From positions 62,001 through 126,000 of the forward strand of contig CAVYVI010000001.1 of assembly GCA_963771905.1 (NCBI GenBank): 64,000 nucleotides of DNA, written 5' to 3'. Within the stretch, counting starts at the first letter, position 1, and every line of letters begins with the position of its first letter. This document shows positions 55,413 to 63,977 of the stretch, piece by piece. Under the pieces are notes generated by a model. It searched no databases, had not been told where the DNA came from, and saw only the letters and a program-made list of their open reading frames with translations. Made by a program: the position numbers and the translations under genes. This DNA is from Palsa-147 sp963771905 (GTDB lineage: Bacteria; Acidobacteriota; Terriglobia; Acidiferrales; UBA7541).

Positions 55413-56726
55413 ATGTCTTTCAAATCGAGGCCGCGGTCAGCCGAAATCTTTCATCGCGGCGAGAAAATTCTCGTCGGCGGCGTCGATAGTCCCGTGCGCG
55501 CTTTTCGCGCTGTCGGGGGCAATCCGTTAATCATCGAGCAATCCGAAGCGGCGCGGCTATACGACGTAGACGGCAATGAATACCTGGATTACGTCTGCTC
55601 CTGGGGCGCCATGATTTTGGGTCACGCGCATCCCTCGGTCACGAAAGCGGTGCAGGAGCAGGCCGCGCGCGGCACGAGCTACGGCATGACATCGCCCCTC
55701 GAAATCGATCTGGCTGAAGAAATTGTGCGAGCGATGCCCTCCATTGAAATGCTTCGCTTCGTCAGCTCCGGCACGGAAGCGACCATGTCCGCCGTCCGCC
55801 TCGCTCGCGGATTTACGAAGCGCGATCTCATTCTGAAATTCGAAGGTTGCTACCACGGGCACTCGGACAGTTTTCTCTCCCAAGCCGGCTCGGGTCTCGC
55901 AACCCTGGGCATTTCTTCGAGCCCCGGCGTTCCCGAAAGCTTCGCAAAACTCACGCTCAACGTTCCATATAACGATCTGAGTGCTGTCGAGAAGACATTC
56001 CAGGCGCATCCCCGGCAGATCGCCGCGATCATCGTTGAGCCCGTCGCCGCGAACATGGGCGTTGTCGCGCCGGCCTCGGGATTTCTTGACGGTTTGCGCA
56101 AAATCACCCGCAGTGACGGTGCCCTCCTGATTTGCGACGAAGTGATCAGCGGATTCCGGACCTCCCTTGGTGGAGCGCAGGGCGCTTATCACATTCACCC
56201 GGATCTGACGACGCTCGGAAAAATCATTGGTGGCGGACTTCCGGTTGCCGCGTACGGCGGCCGTCGTGACGTCATGCAGATGATTGCGCCGCTTGGTCCG
56301 GTCTATCAGGCGGGCACGCTATCCGGTAATCCGCTGGCGATGCGCGCGGGCTTGGCCACGCTGCCGCACCTGCGCGTCCAGGGCTTTTACGATGAATTGA
56401 ATCGCAAGACGGGCCGCTTGGAAGAAGGCTTCCGCGCTGCGGCGCACGAGGTCGGCATCCCCGCGCAAATCAATGCCGTCGGCTCACTCCTTACGATTTT
56501 CTTCTGCGAAGGGCCTGTGCGTAATTACGACGACGCGAAGAAATCGGATACCGTCCGCTTCGCGGCATTCTTCACCGAGATGCTCGATCGCGGAATCTTT
56601 CTCCCGCCGTCGCAGTACGAAGCGCTCTTCGTTTCTGCGGCCCACACCGATGCAGACATTGATCGAACGATCACCGCCTGCCGCGACAGCCTGAAGGCCG
56701 TAACTGCCGTTGCTCGCGCGACCTAA
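55413..56726 (+). CDS. hemL: glutamate-1-semialdehyde 2,1-aminomutase
   Basis: Makes 5-aminolevulinate from glutamate-1-semialdehyde with PLP. 437 residues: GGVDSPVRAFRAVGGNP, DYVCSWGAMILGHAHP, VSSGTEATMSAVRLARGFT, CDEVISGFR, and the PLP lysine K270 in TLGKIIGGGLPVAAYGG. ATG at 55413 with an AAGG element upstream; the frame opens at 55329. A 104-base gap separates it from hemB. With hemA it completes the C5 route. Confidence 0.97.
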   Translation: MSFKSRPRSAEIFHRGEKILVGGVDSPVRAFRAVGGNPLIIEQSEAARLYDVDGNEYLDYVCSWGAMILGHAHPSVTKAVQEQAARGTSYGMTSPLEIDLAEEIVRAMPSIEMLRFVSSGTEATMSAVRLARGFTKRDLILKFEGCYHGHSDSFLSQAGSGLATLGISSSPGVPESFAKLTLNVPYNDLSAVEKTFQAHPRQIAAIIVEPVAANMGVVAPASGFLDGLRKITRSDGALLICDEVISGFRTSLGGAQGAYHIHPDLTTLGKIIGGGLPVAAYGGRRDVMQMIAPLGPVYQAGTLSGNPLAMRAGLATLPHLRVQGFYDELNRKTGRLEEGFRAAAHEVGIPAQINAVGSLLTIFFCEGPVRNYDDAKKSDTVRFAAFFTEMLDRGIFLPPSQYEALFVSAAHTDADIDRTITACRDSLKAVTAVARAT

Positions 56727-57260
56727 GTCTTGCAGCCTGGGAACCGTCGTTCGCGCGCCCGTTCGGCTATGCGTCGTCGCATTGAGTTGAATTGGCCTGA
56801 TTGCATTTCCCTCATTGCGGGACCGCTCTATCCCTGTCAGCCGAGTCACTTGACGCGCGGGGCCTGGCGTGCTTTCACGAGCCTCGCTGTGCGACGCGCG
56901 GCTCGCGGCTGGGTGGGGCTTACGAGAAGCCGCTGAAGGCCCCACAAATGGCGTATATCCACGTATGGAGCTGGTTCTAGCCCCGGAAGGCCCGTGGAGA
57001 CGTCCTACCATTAGGCCGACTCAATCGCGCTTGTCGGTACAAGGAATTGTGATATCTGGAGACATTGTGGTACGCCTTGTGGAAATCTTTTTCCACGGAC
57101 ACAAAGCGAGGCTCACTTCCGTCAGCACCTTGCATCGTACTTTGACGGCTAAGTAGCTCTATTTCAGCAACTTCCGAAAGTCCTATCGCTCTGGTACGTC
57201 TGGTCTCTGGCGTGCGTCTCATCTTGACATTAGGCTTGAGATAGACAGGAGAACCTCTCA
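56727..57260. other. 534-base intergenic region after hemL
   Basis: No gene that I can support. It holds a hairpin at 56913-56945 (GTGGGGCTT and AAGGCCCCAC) without a T-run, which may end the haem transcript. Around 56970-57020 some tRNA-like words occur (rejected, see below). An AGGAGA ribosome site for the next gene lies at its end, with a TTGACA at 57224 but no matching -10. Confidence 0.5.
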
Positions 57261-57917
57261 ATGCTCTTGGCGACGATGCTGGTGCTGTTCCAGATGCCTA
57301 TCGCGCCTCCAACGAGTAACGTCGCGACTCCAAATCCCGCGGCACATGTCCTGTTGGCGGAGAATCTCCCCGCCGTTCTTCCATTGCCCGCGCCGGCGAC
57401 GCCCGCGTCCGCGGCGAGCACCCCGACATCGTCGCTATTCGACCAGGACAACATCCGTCTCGTGAACTTCAGTGATGATGACACGCGAGCCGCGGCGTCT
57501 GCGGAACCGTTGGCGGTGACGCCACAAAACTCTCAACTCCTCGCGTCGGTGCACGTCCCGACACACACCGAGCCGCTGCCCCCGCTCCGGGAGAGAAAAG
57601 CCACTGCCGTTCGGGAGCGCCGCTCATGGCTCCTTCTCGGAATTGCCGAGCACGGCGCGGCGACATTCGACGCGTGGACGACCAATCGCGCCGTCGCAGA
57701 GGGACACTCCGAAGACAACCCGCTCTTGCGCCCGTTCGCGGGCTCGGCTTCGATGTACGCGGCGATACAAGTCGGCCCGGTTCTGTTCGATTACATCGGC
57801 AGGAGGATGCAGCGCAGCGAAACAGGATTTGTGCGGCGGATTTGGTGGTTGCCACAGACGCTCAGCTTGAGCGCTTCGATTTTCGCGGGCGCCCACAACC
57901 TCGCCGTTACAAAGTAG
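57261..57917 (+). CDS. exported or membrane protein of unknown function
   Basis: 218 residues. A short hydrophobic N-terminus (MLLATMLVLFQMPIAPP) is followed by a Pro/Ala/Ser-rich region up to about residue 110. A conserved-looking C-terminal part follows (LLGIAEHGAATFDAWTTNRAV, DNPLLRPFAGSASMYAAIQVGPVLFDYIG) with two or three possible membrane helices. That block resembles small bacterial membrane domains of unknown function, but I cannot name the family. AGGAGA precedes the ATG. Convergent with the FAD oxidase gene. Confidence 0.75.
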   Translation: MLLATMLVLFQMPIAPPTSNVATPNPAAHVLLAENLPAVLPLPAPATPASAASTPTSSLFDQDNIRLVNFSDDDTRAAASAEPLAVTPQNSQLLASVHVPTHTEPLPPLRERKATAVRERRSWLLLGIAEHGAATFDAWTTNRAVAEGHSEDNPLLRPFAGSASMYAAIQVGPVLFDYIGRRMQRSETGFVRRIWWLPQTLSLSASIFAGAHNLAVTK

Positions 57918-57936
57918 TCCCAGCCATGCTGCATTC

Positions 57937-57961
57937 GACTCGCTCATCGCGAGCCTGAGTC
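57937..57961. terminator. possible bidirectional terminator hairpin
   Basis: GACTC-GCTC (57937-57945), loop ATCGC, then GAGC-CT-GAGTC (57951-57961): a 9-bp stem with a 2-base bulge between two convergent genes. No T-run on either side. Confidence 0.35.
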
Positions 57962-57968
57962 GCTGATT

Positions 57969-59501
57969 CTATCCGGCCAGACCTACCGCCAACTTCGCCT
58001 GTTGTGCGGAGGCTCCCGAGAGACGCTTCTCAACCCATTCTGCGCCCTTCTGCGCTGCGGAAACGCCGCCGGTCGCGAGCGATTCCGGTCCTTCCGAATC
58101 TGCATTAGCGAAGAACACGCGATCGAGAGGAGTGCGCGCTGCGGGGATAGTTCTCGTATAGTTGCCCGGAGTGGCCATAAACATCGGATGGCCGCGCCGA
58201 TACATGTGAATTTCAATGGGATCGACATTGAATTCCGGCAAGAGACGGTTGAAATCGCGGAGCGCGTTCATGGCGATGCGCTGACACCCCTCGATCGACA
58301 GCAGTTTGTGCCGATCGTCCTCGTCGAGCGGGGTATAGAACGAGAGGATATTGTTTTTTTGCTTGTAGCCAAGCTGGTTCCGTACGGTCCAATCGGCGAC
58401 GATGAAATCAGTAAAGGTATTTCCGGGACACCAAGTATCGTAGCCACGATTGTAGACGGGCTTGTCAAAGATCATATTGATGACAGGATACGGAGCGTAG
58501 CGGATGGATTGCATCGCCTTGACTTGCGCGCTCGGGATGCCGGCAACAAGTCTTGAAGAGATCAATTTCGGCGTGGCCATAATCACGGCCTTCGCCGCAG
58601 CCGTTTCGAGTTTGCCTTGATGGAGGTACGTGACATCCACAGAGTTCTGCTGTGGTTCGACAGAGACCGTAGTGGCGCCGGCCAGCATACGGTCGGCGAA
58701 TTTCGCGAGAAGTGTCTGCGAGAGCTTCTGCGTGATCGCGCCATTCCCGCCGGGAAGTGTGATCCGGGAATCTTCGAATTTGTCCGCCGCGAAATCCGCG
58801 AAGTCCTCCATCGCTACGTAGAAGGATGTGTCCTCGGACTTGGCGCCCCAATTCGACAGTCCGTAGCCGTCCCACCACTGTTTGAGCTCGGCAGGATAGC
58901 CTTGCAGATATTTTGTCAAAGGCTCGTTGTCGTACTGCGCGGGATTCGAGTCGACATTGATCTTGAGCATTTCTGAACGGAATTTCTTGAAGGCGTCGCG
59001 GACGCTATGCGGATACGGAAGTTCGTCGAGCCCGGCGCGCCATGTGTCCGCGATCCATTTTCCATTTACGATGGTGGGATCGGGACAATTGACCGGGAGC
59101 TGTTCGAGGCCAATCTCCTTCGCCAGCGCCGCGCTTTGTGAACCGACAAAATCGTACGCCGAGCCCGTGGCAAAGCCCTCGCCTTCGTAGTCCTCGCGAT
59201 ACGCATTGCCGCCCCAGTGGTCTTCCTTCTCGACGAGAAGAAAATTCTTGGAGCGCAAAAAATACGCGGCGCTCAAACCGCTGATTCCGCCGCCAACGAT
59301 GACGACGTCGTAGTTCTTTGAAACTGCAGTCTTGGAAAATGCTTCACCGTCGCGAATCTTGTGGCAAATCTCAAAGTGCTCTCCGTCAACGTCAGGGTTT
59401 GGAGCGTCGGGGGCGGCGAGGAGTGAAAGGTCAATCGGGCAGCCCGCCGCGATCGAGCCCGTCACGATGAACTTGAGAATGTCCCTGCGAGTCGATGTCA
59501 T
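57969..59501 (-). CDS. Tat-exported FAD-dependent amine-oxidase-like protein
   Basis: 510 residues. Twin-arginine signal TRRDILKFIVTGSIAAGC, with a possible lipobox cysteine (C21). FAD fold: YDVVIVGGGISGLSAAYFL (glycines 70-75) and VEKEDHWGGNAY; a second half with the substrate domain and FFANADSEGPESLATGGVSAAQKGAEWV, the C-terminal FAD motif of flavin amine oxidases. It lies 11 bases downstream of the fused polyamine permease, so the likely substrate is a polyamine or related amine outside the cytoplasm. That substrate is inference. Confidence 0.85.
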   Translation of the reverse strand: MTSTRRDILKFIVTGSIAAGCPIDLSLLAAPDAPNPDVDGEHFEICHKIRDGEAFSKTAVSKNYDVVIVGGGISGLSAAYFLRSKNFLLVEKEDHWGGNAYREDYEGEGFATGSAYDFVGSQSAALAKEIGLEQLPVNCPDPTIVNGKWIADTWRAGLDELPYPHSVRDAFKKFRSEMLKINVDSNPAQYDNEPLTKYLQGYPAELKQWWDGYGLSNWGAKSEDTSFYVAMEDFADFAADKFEDSRITLPGGNGAITQKLSQTLLAKFADRMLAGATTVSVEPQQNSVDVTYLHQGKLETAAAKAVIMATPKLISSRLVAGIPSAQVKAMQSIRYAPYPVINMIFDKPVYNRGYDTWCPGNTFTDFIVADWTVRNQLGYKQKNNILSFYTPLDEDDRHKLLSIEGCQRIAMNALRDFNRLLPEFNVDPIEIHMYRRGHPMFMATPGNYTRTIPAARTPLDRVFFANADSEGPESLATGGVSAAQKGAEWVEKRLSGASAQQAKLAVGLAG

Positions 59502-59512
59502 GCTTGGTCTCC

Positions 59513-61192
59513 CTAGATATCAGGCGCCAAAACCGCGGTCGCGCCCTCTTCGATTCTTTCGCCGCGCGTGCGCAGTCGGTACCACACGAGAATCAGCGCA
59601 ATCGAAAACAGCAAGATGACGGTTGAGATGGCATTGATTTCCGGCGTGATGCCCCGGCGCAACCGCGACCAGATTTCGAGCGGCAATGTGTTGCTGCGTC
59701 CAATCAGAAAGAAACTAACCGCGATCTCGTCGAGAGAAAGCGTGAAAATCAAAAGCGCCGCCGCGATCAAGGATACGCGCAGGTTTGGCAGCGTCACACG
59801 CCAAAAGGTGATCCAGTGATTTGCGCCGAGATCGAGCGACGCTTCTTCCTGCGCTCGATCGAGCTTTTGCAGTCCGGCAAAGATTTCCGTAGTGGCCACG
59901 GAGATTAGCGCGGTGCCATGACCCAGAGTGATGGTAATGAGGCTCAGCTTGATCCCGGCCGCCACGAAGAGCATCAAGAGCGAAAGCCCGGTAATGATTC
60001 CAGGCAAAATTAGTGGAAGCAGCACAAGCCGTCGGAAGAGCGCCTTGCCGGGGAAATTCGCGCGATCCAGTGCCAATGCCGCGAGCAAGCCGAGGAGAAT
60101 CGCGATCGCAACTGCAACCATCGCCACGATCGCGCTGTTCAGGACAGTGTCCCAGATCACTTCATCGCGAAAAAGTCCTGCGTACCATGAAAAAGTGAGA
60201 TTGCGCGGCGGAAATCCGCCGACGCCGGCGCCGTTAAACGAATAGACGGCGAGTACGGCGATCGGGAAATACAAAAACGCGAAGACCAGGGCGGCGTAAA
60301 CTCCGAGCCACCACGACCGCGAACCGGTCATGGGTGCGCTCTTCACGAAAAGCTCAACTTTCCGCTCCAGGCGTTCTACCAGAAATAGCAGCGTCACAAC
60401 CAGGATGAGCATGCACAACGATATTGCTGCGCCAAGCGGCCAGTTGTAGGCGGCGCCAAACAGGCTCACCACGATGTTCGAAATCATGATTCCGCTCGGG
60501 CCTCCCACGAGCAGTGGCGCGAGAAAGTCGCCGAGCGACAGAACAAATGCGAAGGTAGCTCCGGCAAGGACCCCTGGTAGTGAAAGTGGAACAATGACGC
60601 GCCAAAATGTCACCAAAGGCGAAGCGCCGAGGTCCTGCGAGGACTCGACAAGATTGCGCGGCACGTGCTCGAGCGACGCATAGATCGGTAGAAACGTGAA
60701 CGGCGTGTAGATGTGCGTCAGCGTCAAAATGACCGCGAAAGGGCTGTAAAGCAGAAACTCGACCGGATGCGACGTGATATGCAGGTACTGAAGCAAACCA
60801 TTCAAAACGCCGTCACTTCCGAGAATGGTTTTCCATGCATAACCGCGCACCAGATAGCTGACCCACAGCGGAATTATGACAAGCTGATAGAGCACTTCTT
60901 TGCGTCGCGTCGCGCGAAACGACAGGAAATATGCGAGTGGATAGCCGAGGAGAAGAGCGAGAAGCGTTACAGCGCCAGCAATGCGCATTGAACGGAACAG
61001 TACGCCGACATAAATCGAGTTGCGAACGAGCTCACGATAGTTGTCGAGCGTCCACGTGTGCACGATCACCCGCATCGCCGAGATCTGCCAGAAGCTGTAG
61101 CAAAAAAGAATGGAGTACGGAACGAGCAGGAACAGCGTCACCCAGAGAAGGGGAGGAATCGAAACCGCCGCTTTGTATCCTCGCGTGTACAT
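59513..61192 (-). CDS. fused PotB-PotC polyamine ABC transporter permease
   Basis: 559 residues holding two complete ABC permease units in one chain. Each has a six-helix BPD-type domain and an EAA loop for ATPase contact: QDLGASPLVTFWRVIVPLSLPG near residue 190 and LDLGANHWITFWRVTLPNL near residue 457. The first half starts PPLLWVTLFLLVPYSILFCYSF (PotB-like), the second WWLGVYAALVFAFLYFPIAVLAVYSF (PotC-like). PotB and PotC are separate proteins in E. coli. It follows potA by 2 bases. Confidence 0.9.
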   Translation of the reverse strand: MYTRGYKAAVSIPPLLWVTLFLLVPYSILFCYSFWQISAMRVIVHTWTLDNYRELVRNSIYVGVLFRSMRIAGAVTLLALLLGYPLAYFLSFRATRRKEVLYQLVIIPLWVSYLVRGYAWKTILGSDGVLNGLLQYLHITSHPVEFLLYSPFAVILTLTHIYTPFTFLPIYASLEHVPRNLVESSQDLGASPLVTFWRVIVPLSLPGVLAGATFAFVLSLGDFLAPLLVGGPSGIMISNIVVSLFGAAYNWPLGAAISLCMLILVVTLLFLVERLERKVELFVKSAPMTGSRSWWLGVYAALVFAFLYFPIAVLAVYSFNGAGVGGFPPRNLTFSWYAGLFRDEVIWDTVLNSAIVAMVAVAIAILLGLLAALALDRANFPGKALFRRLVLLPLILPGIITGLSLLMLFVAAGIKLSLITITLGHGTALISVATTEIFAGLQKLDRAQEEASLDLGANHWITFWRVTLPNLRVSLIAAALLIFTLSLDEIAVSFFLIGRSNTLPLEIWSRLRRGITPEINAISTVILLFSIALILVWYRLRTRGERIEEGATAVLAPDI

Positions 61193-61194
61193 TT

Positions 61195-62268
61195 CTAGCG
61201 TGGCTCTGAACCCTGTACGAGGACGGCGTCAGTGGGCGCGAACTCGAATTCGGATTCACCTTGCAGAACTCCACAACTCGGAACGCGCACTCGCAGCGTC
61301 CGCGAATCGGCAAGCAAGATTTCGAGCATGTCCGTCGAGCCGCCGAACGTCTGATTGATGATGCGCGCGCGGAATCGAATTGGGCCGCCGTCGGCCATTC
61401 GCATGCCGGGAGCGAACGAGCCGAGAAGCCGGATCGACTCCGGGCGTAGAGAAAACGTCGCTGTTCCGCCGCTGACGCCGGACGCATCTGTTAGACGCCA
61501 GGAGATACCGCTCGTACTGGCAATGCCATCGCGAACGTCCGCTCGGAGTAAATTCGTCTGCCCGATAAATTGGGCTGTGTACCCGGTCGCAGGGTGGGCA
61601 TAAATCTCGCGCGGGCTCGCCACCTGCTCCAGATTCCCGGCACGCAGAAGCGCAACACGATCCGACAGAGCCATCGCCTCTTCCTGATCGTGCGTCACGA
61701 AAACGAAAGTGATGCCAACTTCTCGCTGAAGCGATTTCAGCTCCGTTTGCATTTGCCGTCGCAGATTGGCATCGAGAGCAGAGAGCGGTTCATCGAGCAG
61801 CAAGACCTGCGGCCGGTTCACCAGCGCGCGAGCCAACGCAACGCGTTGCTGCTGTCCGCCACTCAATCGCGAAGGCGCTGAACGCGCGAATTCGCGAATC
61901 TTCACCATCTCGAGCGCCTGCTCGACGCGGCTGGGGATTTCCGGTTTCGCGACCCCATGGACGCGCAGACCGTACGCAACGTTCTCGAAGACCGATAAAT
62001 GGGGAAACAGGGCGTAACTCTGAAATACTGTGTTCACATGTCGCCGGTACGGAGGCAGTGTGTCGAGTCTTTGGTCCGCCATCCAGAGTTCGCCGCTGTC
62101 GGGCTGCTCGAAGCCGGCGACCAATCGCAGCAGCGTCGTCTTTCCCGAGCCACTCTCTCCGAGAATCGTCAGGAATTCGCCCGAGGCAACGTCCAGCGTG
62201 ATGCCGCGCAGGACCGCTCGGTTCTGAAATTGTTTCGCGACATTCCGGATCGAGAGAATCGGCGTCAC
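61195..62268 (-). CDS. potA: polyamine ABC transporter ATP-binding protein
   Basis: 357 residues. Walker A GESGSGKTT (37-45), Q-loop, signature LSGGQQQRVALARALV, Walker B LLLDEPLSALD and H-loop FVTHDQEEAMALS. A C-terminal TOBE/OB regulatory domain (TATFSLRPESIRLLG) follows, as in PotA and other MalK-type ATPases. It overlaps potD by 4 bases and precedes the fused permease by 2 bases, so the import unit is complete. Confidence 0.93.
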   Translation of the reverse strand: MTPILSIRNVAKQFQNRAVLRGITLDVASGEFLTILGESGSGKTTLLRLVAGFEQPDSGELWMADQRLDTLPPYRRHVNTVFQSYALFPHLSVFENVAYGLRVHGVAKPEIPSRVEQALEMVKIREFARSAPSRLSGGQQQRVALARALVNRPQVLLLDEPLSALDANLRRQMQTELKSLQREVGITFVFVTHDQEEAMALSDRVALLRAGNLEQVASPREIYAHPATGYTAQFIGQTNLLRADVRDGIASTSGISWRLTDASGVSGGTATFSLRPESIRLLGSFAPGMRMADGGPIRFRARIINQTFGGSTDMLEILLADSRTLRVRVPSCGVLQGESEFEFAPTDAVLVQGSEPR

Positions 62269-63332
62269 TGCGCAGCCTTAACCTCGTTCCAAATTTCCGT
62301 GTATTTCGCGCGGCGCGGAACCTGCTGCCAGAAATAAATCCGCGTCATGTAATCGTCGACGTCGTCGAGATGCAGACTCTTCTTTTGCTCCTCCGTCATG
62401 TACTCCGCCGCAACCGGATTGGCCGGATCGTAGCCCGTAACGTCAGCGACCTTCTTTTGGGTTTGCGCCTCGATCATGTACTCGAGGAATTGGGTGGCCA
62501 ATTCCTTGTGGTCGCTCGCGGCGGTAATCATCAAATGGTCGATCCAGCCCGTGGTGTTCTCCTTGGGAATTGTTTCGCCGATTGGGAAATTAGCCTGACG
62601 GAGCTGGTTCGTCATCAACGGCCAGCCCATCGCAGCGACGATCTCGTGATTTTCGAAAAGGTTCGTCAATTCACCGCCCGTAGCCCACATCTTGCGGATG
62701 TTGGGCTTGAGTTCGAGCAATTTCTTTTTCACATTTTCGAGTTCGTCGTCGCTCAAGTTATAGAGATGGCTGGGGTCGGGCTTGTCGTAACCGAGAAGCT
62801 GCGCCGCCATGTAGAGGGTGGAGAGTTCGTCCCAGACCGAGATCTTACCTTTGTACTTGGGGTCCCAGAGAACGGCCCAGCTATCCGGAGGCTCCTTAAA
62901 AGCAGTCGTGTCATAGAGCAGCGGATTCGGGCCCCAGGTAAATGGCACGCCATATACGTTGCCGTTCATACGCACGAGCGGAAGCGCACGGAGCCGCTGA
63001 GATAACTGTGGATAGGCGGAAAGCAGCGAGGTGTCGAGCGGCGCTGCAAGGCCAGAGGAGGCGATCATGGTCGCCACGTCGCTCGACGGAGAGATCACGT
63101 CGTAATTGCTCGCGCTGCCGCCGCGCAATTTCGCGACCAACTCGTCGCTCGACCCCATGTAGGAGGCGCTGATCTTGCAGTTGTGCAAGACTTCGAACTC
63201 ATGCACGAAGGAAGGGTCGGCGTAACCTTCCCAGACGAGGAGGCTCAGTGTTGGCTCTTTGCTGCCGCAGGACGTCGCGCAGATGGCCACGAGAAGCGCG
63301 ATCAACACGCTAGGATGTCTCGCTCTCGTCAT
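62265..63332 (-). CDS. potD: polyamine-binding lipoprotein
   Basis: 355 residues, periplasmic solute-binding protein of the spermidine/putrescine family. A lipoprotein-like signal (IALLVAICATSC) is followed by LSLLVWEGYADPSFVHEFE, the family N-terminus, then GSSDELVAKLRGGSASNYDVISPSSDVATMI, PFTWGPNPLLYDT, and ITAASDHKELATQFLEYMI. Binding specificity within polyamines or related cations cannot be told. AGGAG precedes the ATG. It lies 39 bases after the regulator gene. Confidence 0.92.
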   Translation of the reverse strand: MTRARHPSVLIALLVAICATSCGSKEPTLSLLVWEGYADPSFVHEFEVLHNCKISASYMGSSDELVAKLRGGSASNYDVISPSSDVATMIASSGLAAPLDTSLLSAYPQLSQRLRALPLVRMNGNVYGVPFTWGPNPLLYDTTAFKEPPDSWAVLWDPKYKGKISVWDELSTLYMAAQLLGYDKPDPSHLYNLSDDELENVKKKLLELKPNIRKMWATGGELTNLFENHEIVAAMGWPLMTNQLRQANFPIGETIPKENTTGWIDHLMITAASDHKELATQFLEYMIEAQTQKKVADVTGYDPANPVAAEYMTEEQKKSLHLDDVDDYMTRIYFWQQVPRRAKYTEIWNEVKAAQ

Positions 63333-63371
63333 TGAGTTATCGCTCCTCGGCGCGACTTTGCGAGAAAGGTC

Positions 63372-63977
63372 TCAGAACGTCGGCGGCGTATTCACCCAGA
63401 GGACCAGCGCCTCCTGCTTTCCCGGGTTATTCCAACGATGCCGCATATCGCTTTCGAAATAGAAGCTGTCGCCTTCCCGCAGACGAGTCGGTTCGCCATC
63501 GCCCAGGGTAATCTCCAAATTACCCCGGAGAATATAAAGAAATTCCTCGCCCTCATGCTCGTAAGAATCGCCGCTGCCCCCTCCCGGCGCGACGCGGAAG
63601 AGATGCGGTTCCATGACGGCGTCTCCCCACGCGAGCAATTCCATGCGCACGCCCGGGCCTGCTTCGAGGATTTTTCTTTCTTCGGGCCGCACGTGCCGGG
63701 GATTCGCCTCCGAAGCATTGAAGAGCGAGAGGATGTTCATATGATAGAAGTGCGCGAGCCGGCGCAAAGTCGATATCGAGGCACTCATGTGCCCGCGTTC
63801 GAGAGCGCTGAGGAATCCGACGGAAACTCCGACGGCGCGGGCGACCTGTGAAAGAGAAGAGCCTTTCTTCAGGCGCAGCCGCCGCAGGCGCGGTCCAACC
63901 GGTTTCTGCTTCGCCGCGCCGCCGTTTGAGAGCAAGCCCTCGGAACGAAGCAAGTGGACGATGGCTGGAGCGTTCAT
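63372..63977 (-). CDS. XRE-family regulator with C-terminal cupin domain
   Basis: 201 residues, PuuR-like plan: helix-turn-helix (RLRRLRLKKGSSLSQVARAVGVSVGFLSALERGHMSAS-type segment, residues 30-80) and a cupin (EHEGEEFLYILRGNLEITLGDGEPTRLREGDSFYFESDMRHRWNN-type segment, 130-195). PuuR represses putrescine catabolism in E. coli. Here it heads the polyamine operon, so control of transport and oxidation is likely. The ATG at 63977 is near the window edge, and a longer in-frame start beyond 64000 cannot be excluded. No clear operator is visible before potD. Confidence 0.88.
   Translation of the reverse strand: MNAPAIVHLLRSEGLLSNGGAAKQKPVGPRLRRLRLKKGSSLSQVARAVGVSVGFLSALERGHMSASISTLRRLAHFYHMNILSLFNASEANPRHVRPEERKILEAGPGVRMELLAWGDAVMEPHLFRVAPGGGSGDSYEHEGEEFLYILRGNLEITLGDGEPTRLREGDSFYFESDMRHRWNNPGKQEALVLWVNTPPTF

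Noticed and set aside
56484..57011. 175-codon minus-strand frame at the hemL 3' end
   Set aside because: Half of it is antisense to hemL and the rest is low-complexity with no ribosome site.
56965..57020. tRNA-like words on the minus strand (GGCCTAATGGTAGGAC and a TAGAACC near a short stem)
   Set aside because: No acceptor stem or anticodon arm could be paired, so it is not a tRNA; a decayed fragment cannot be excluded but is not supported.
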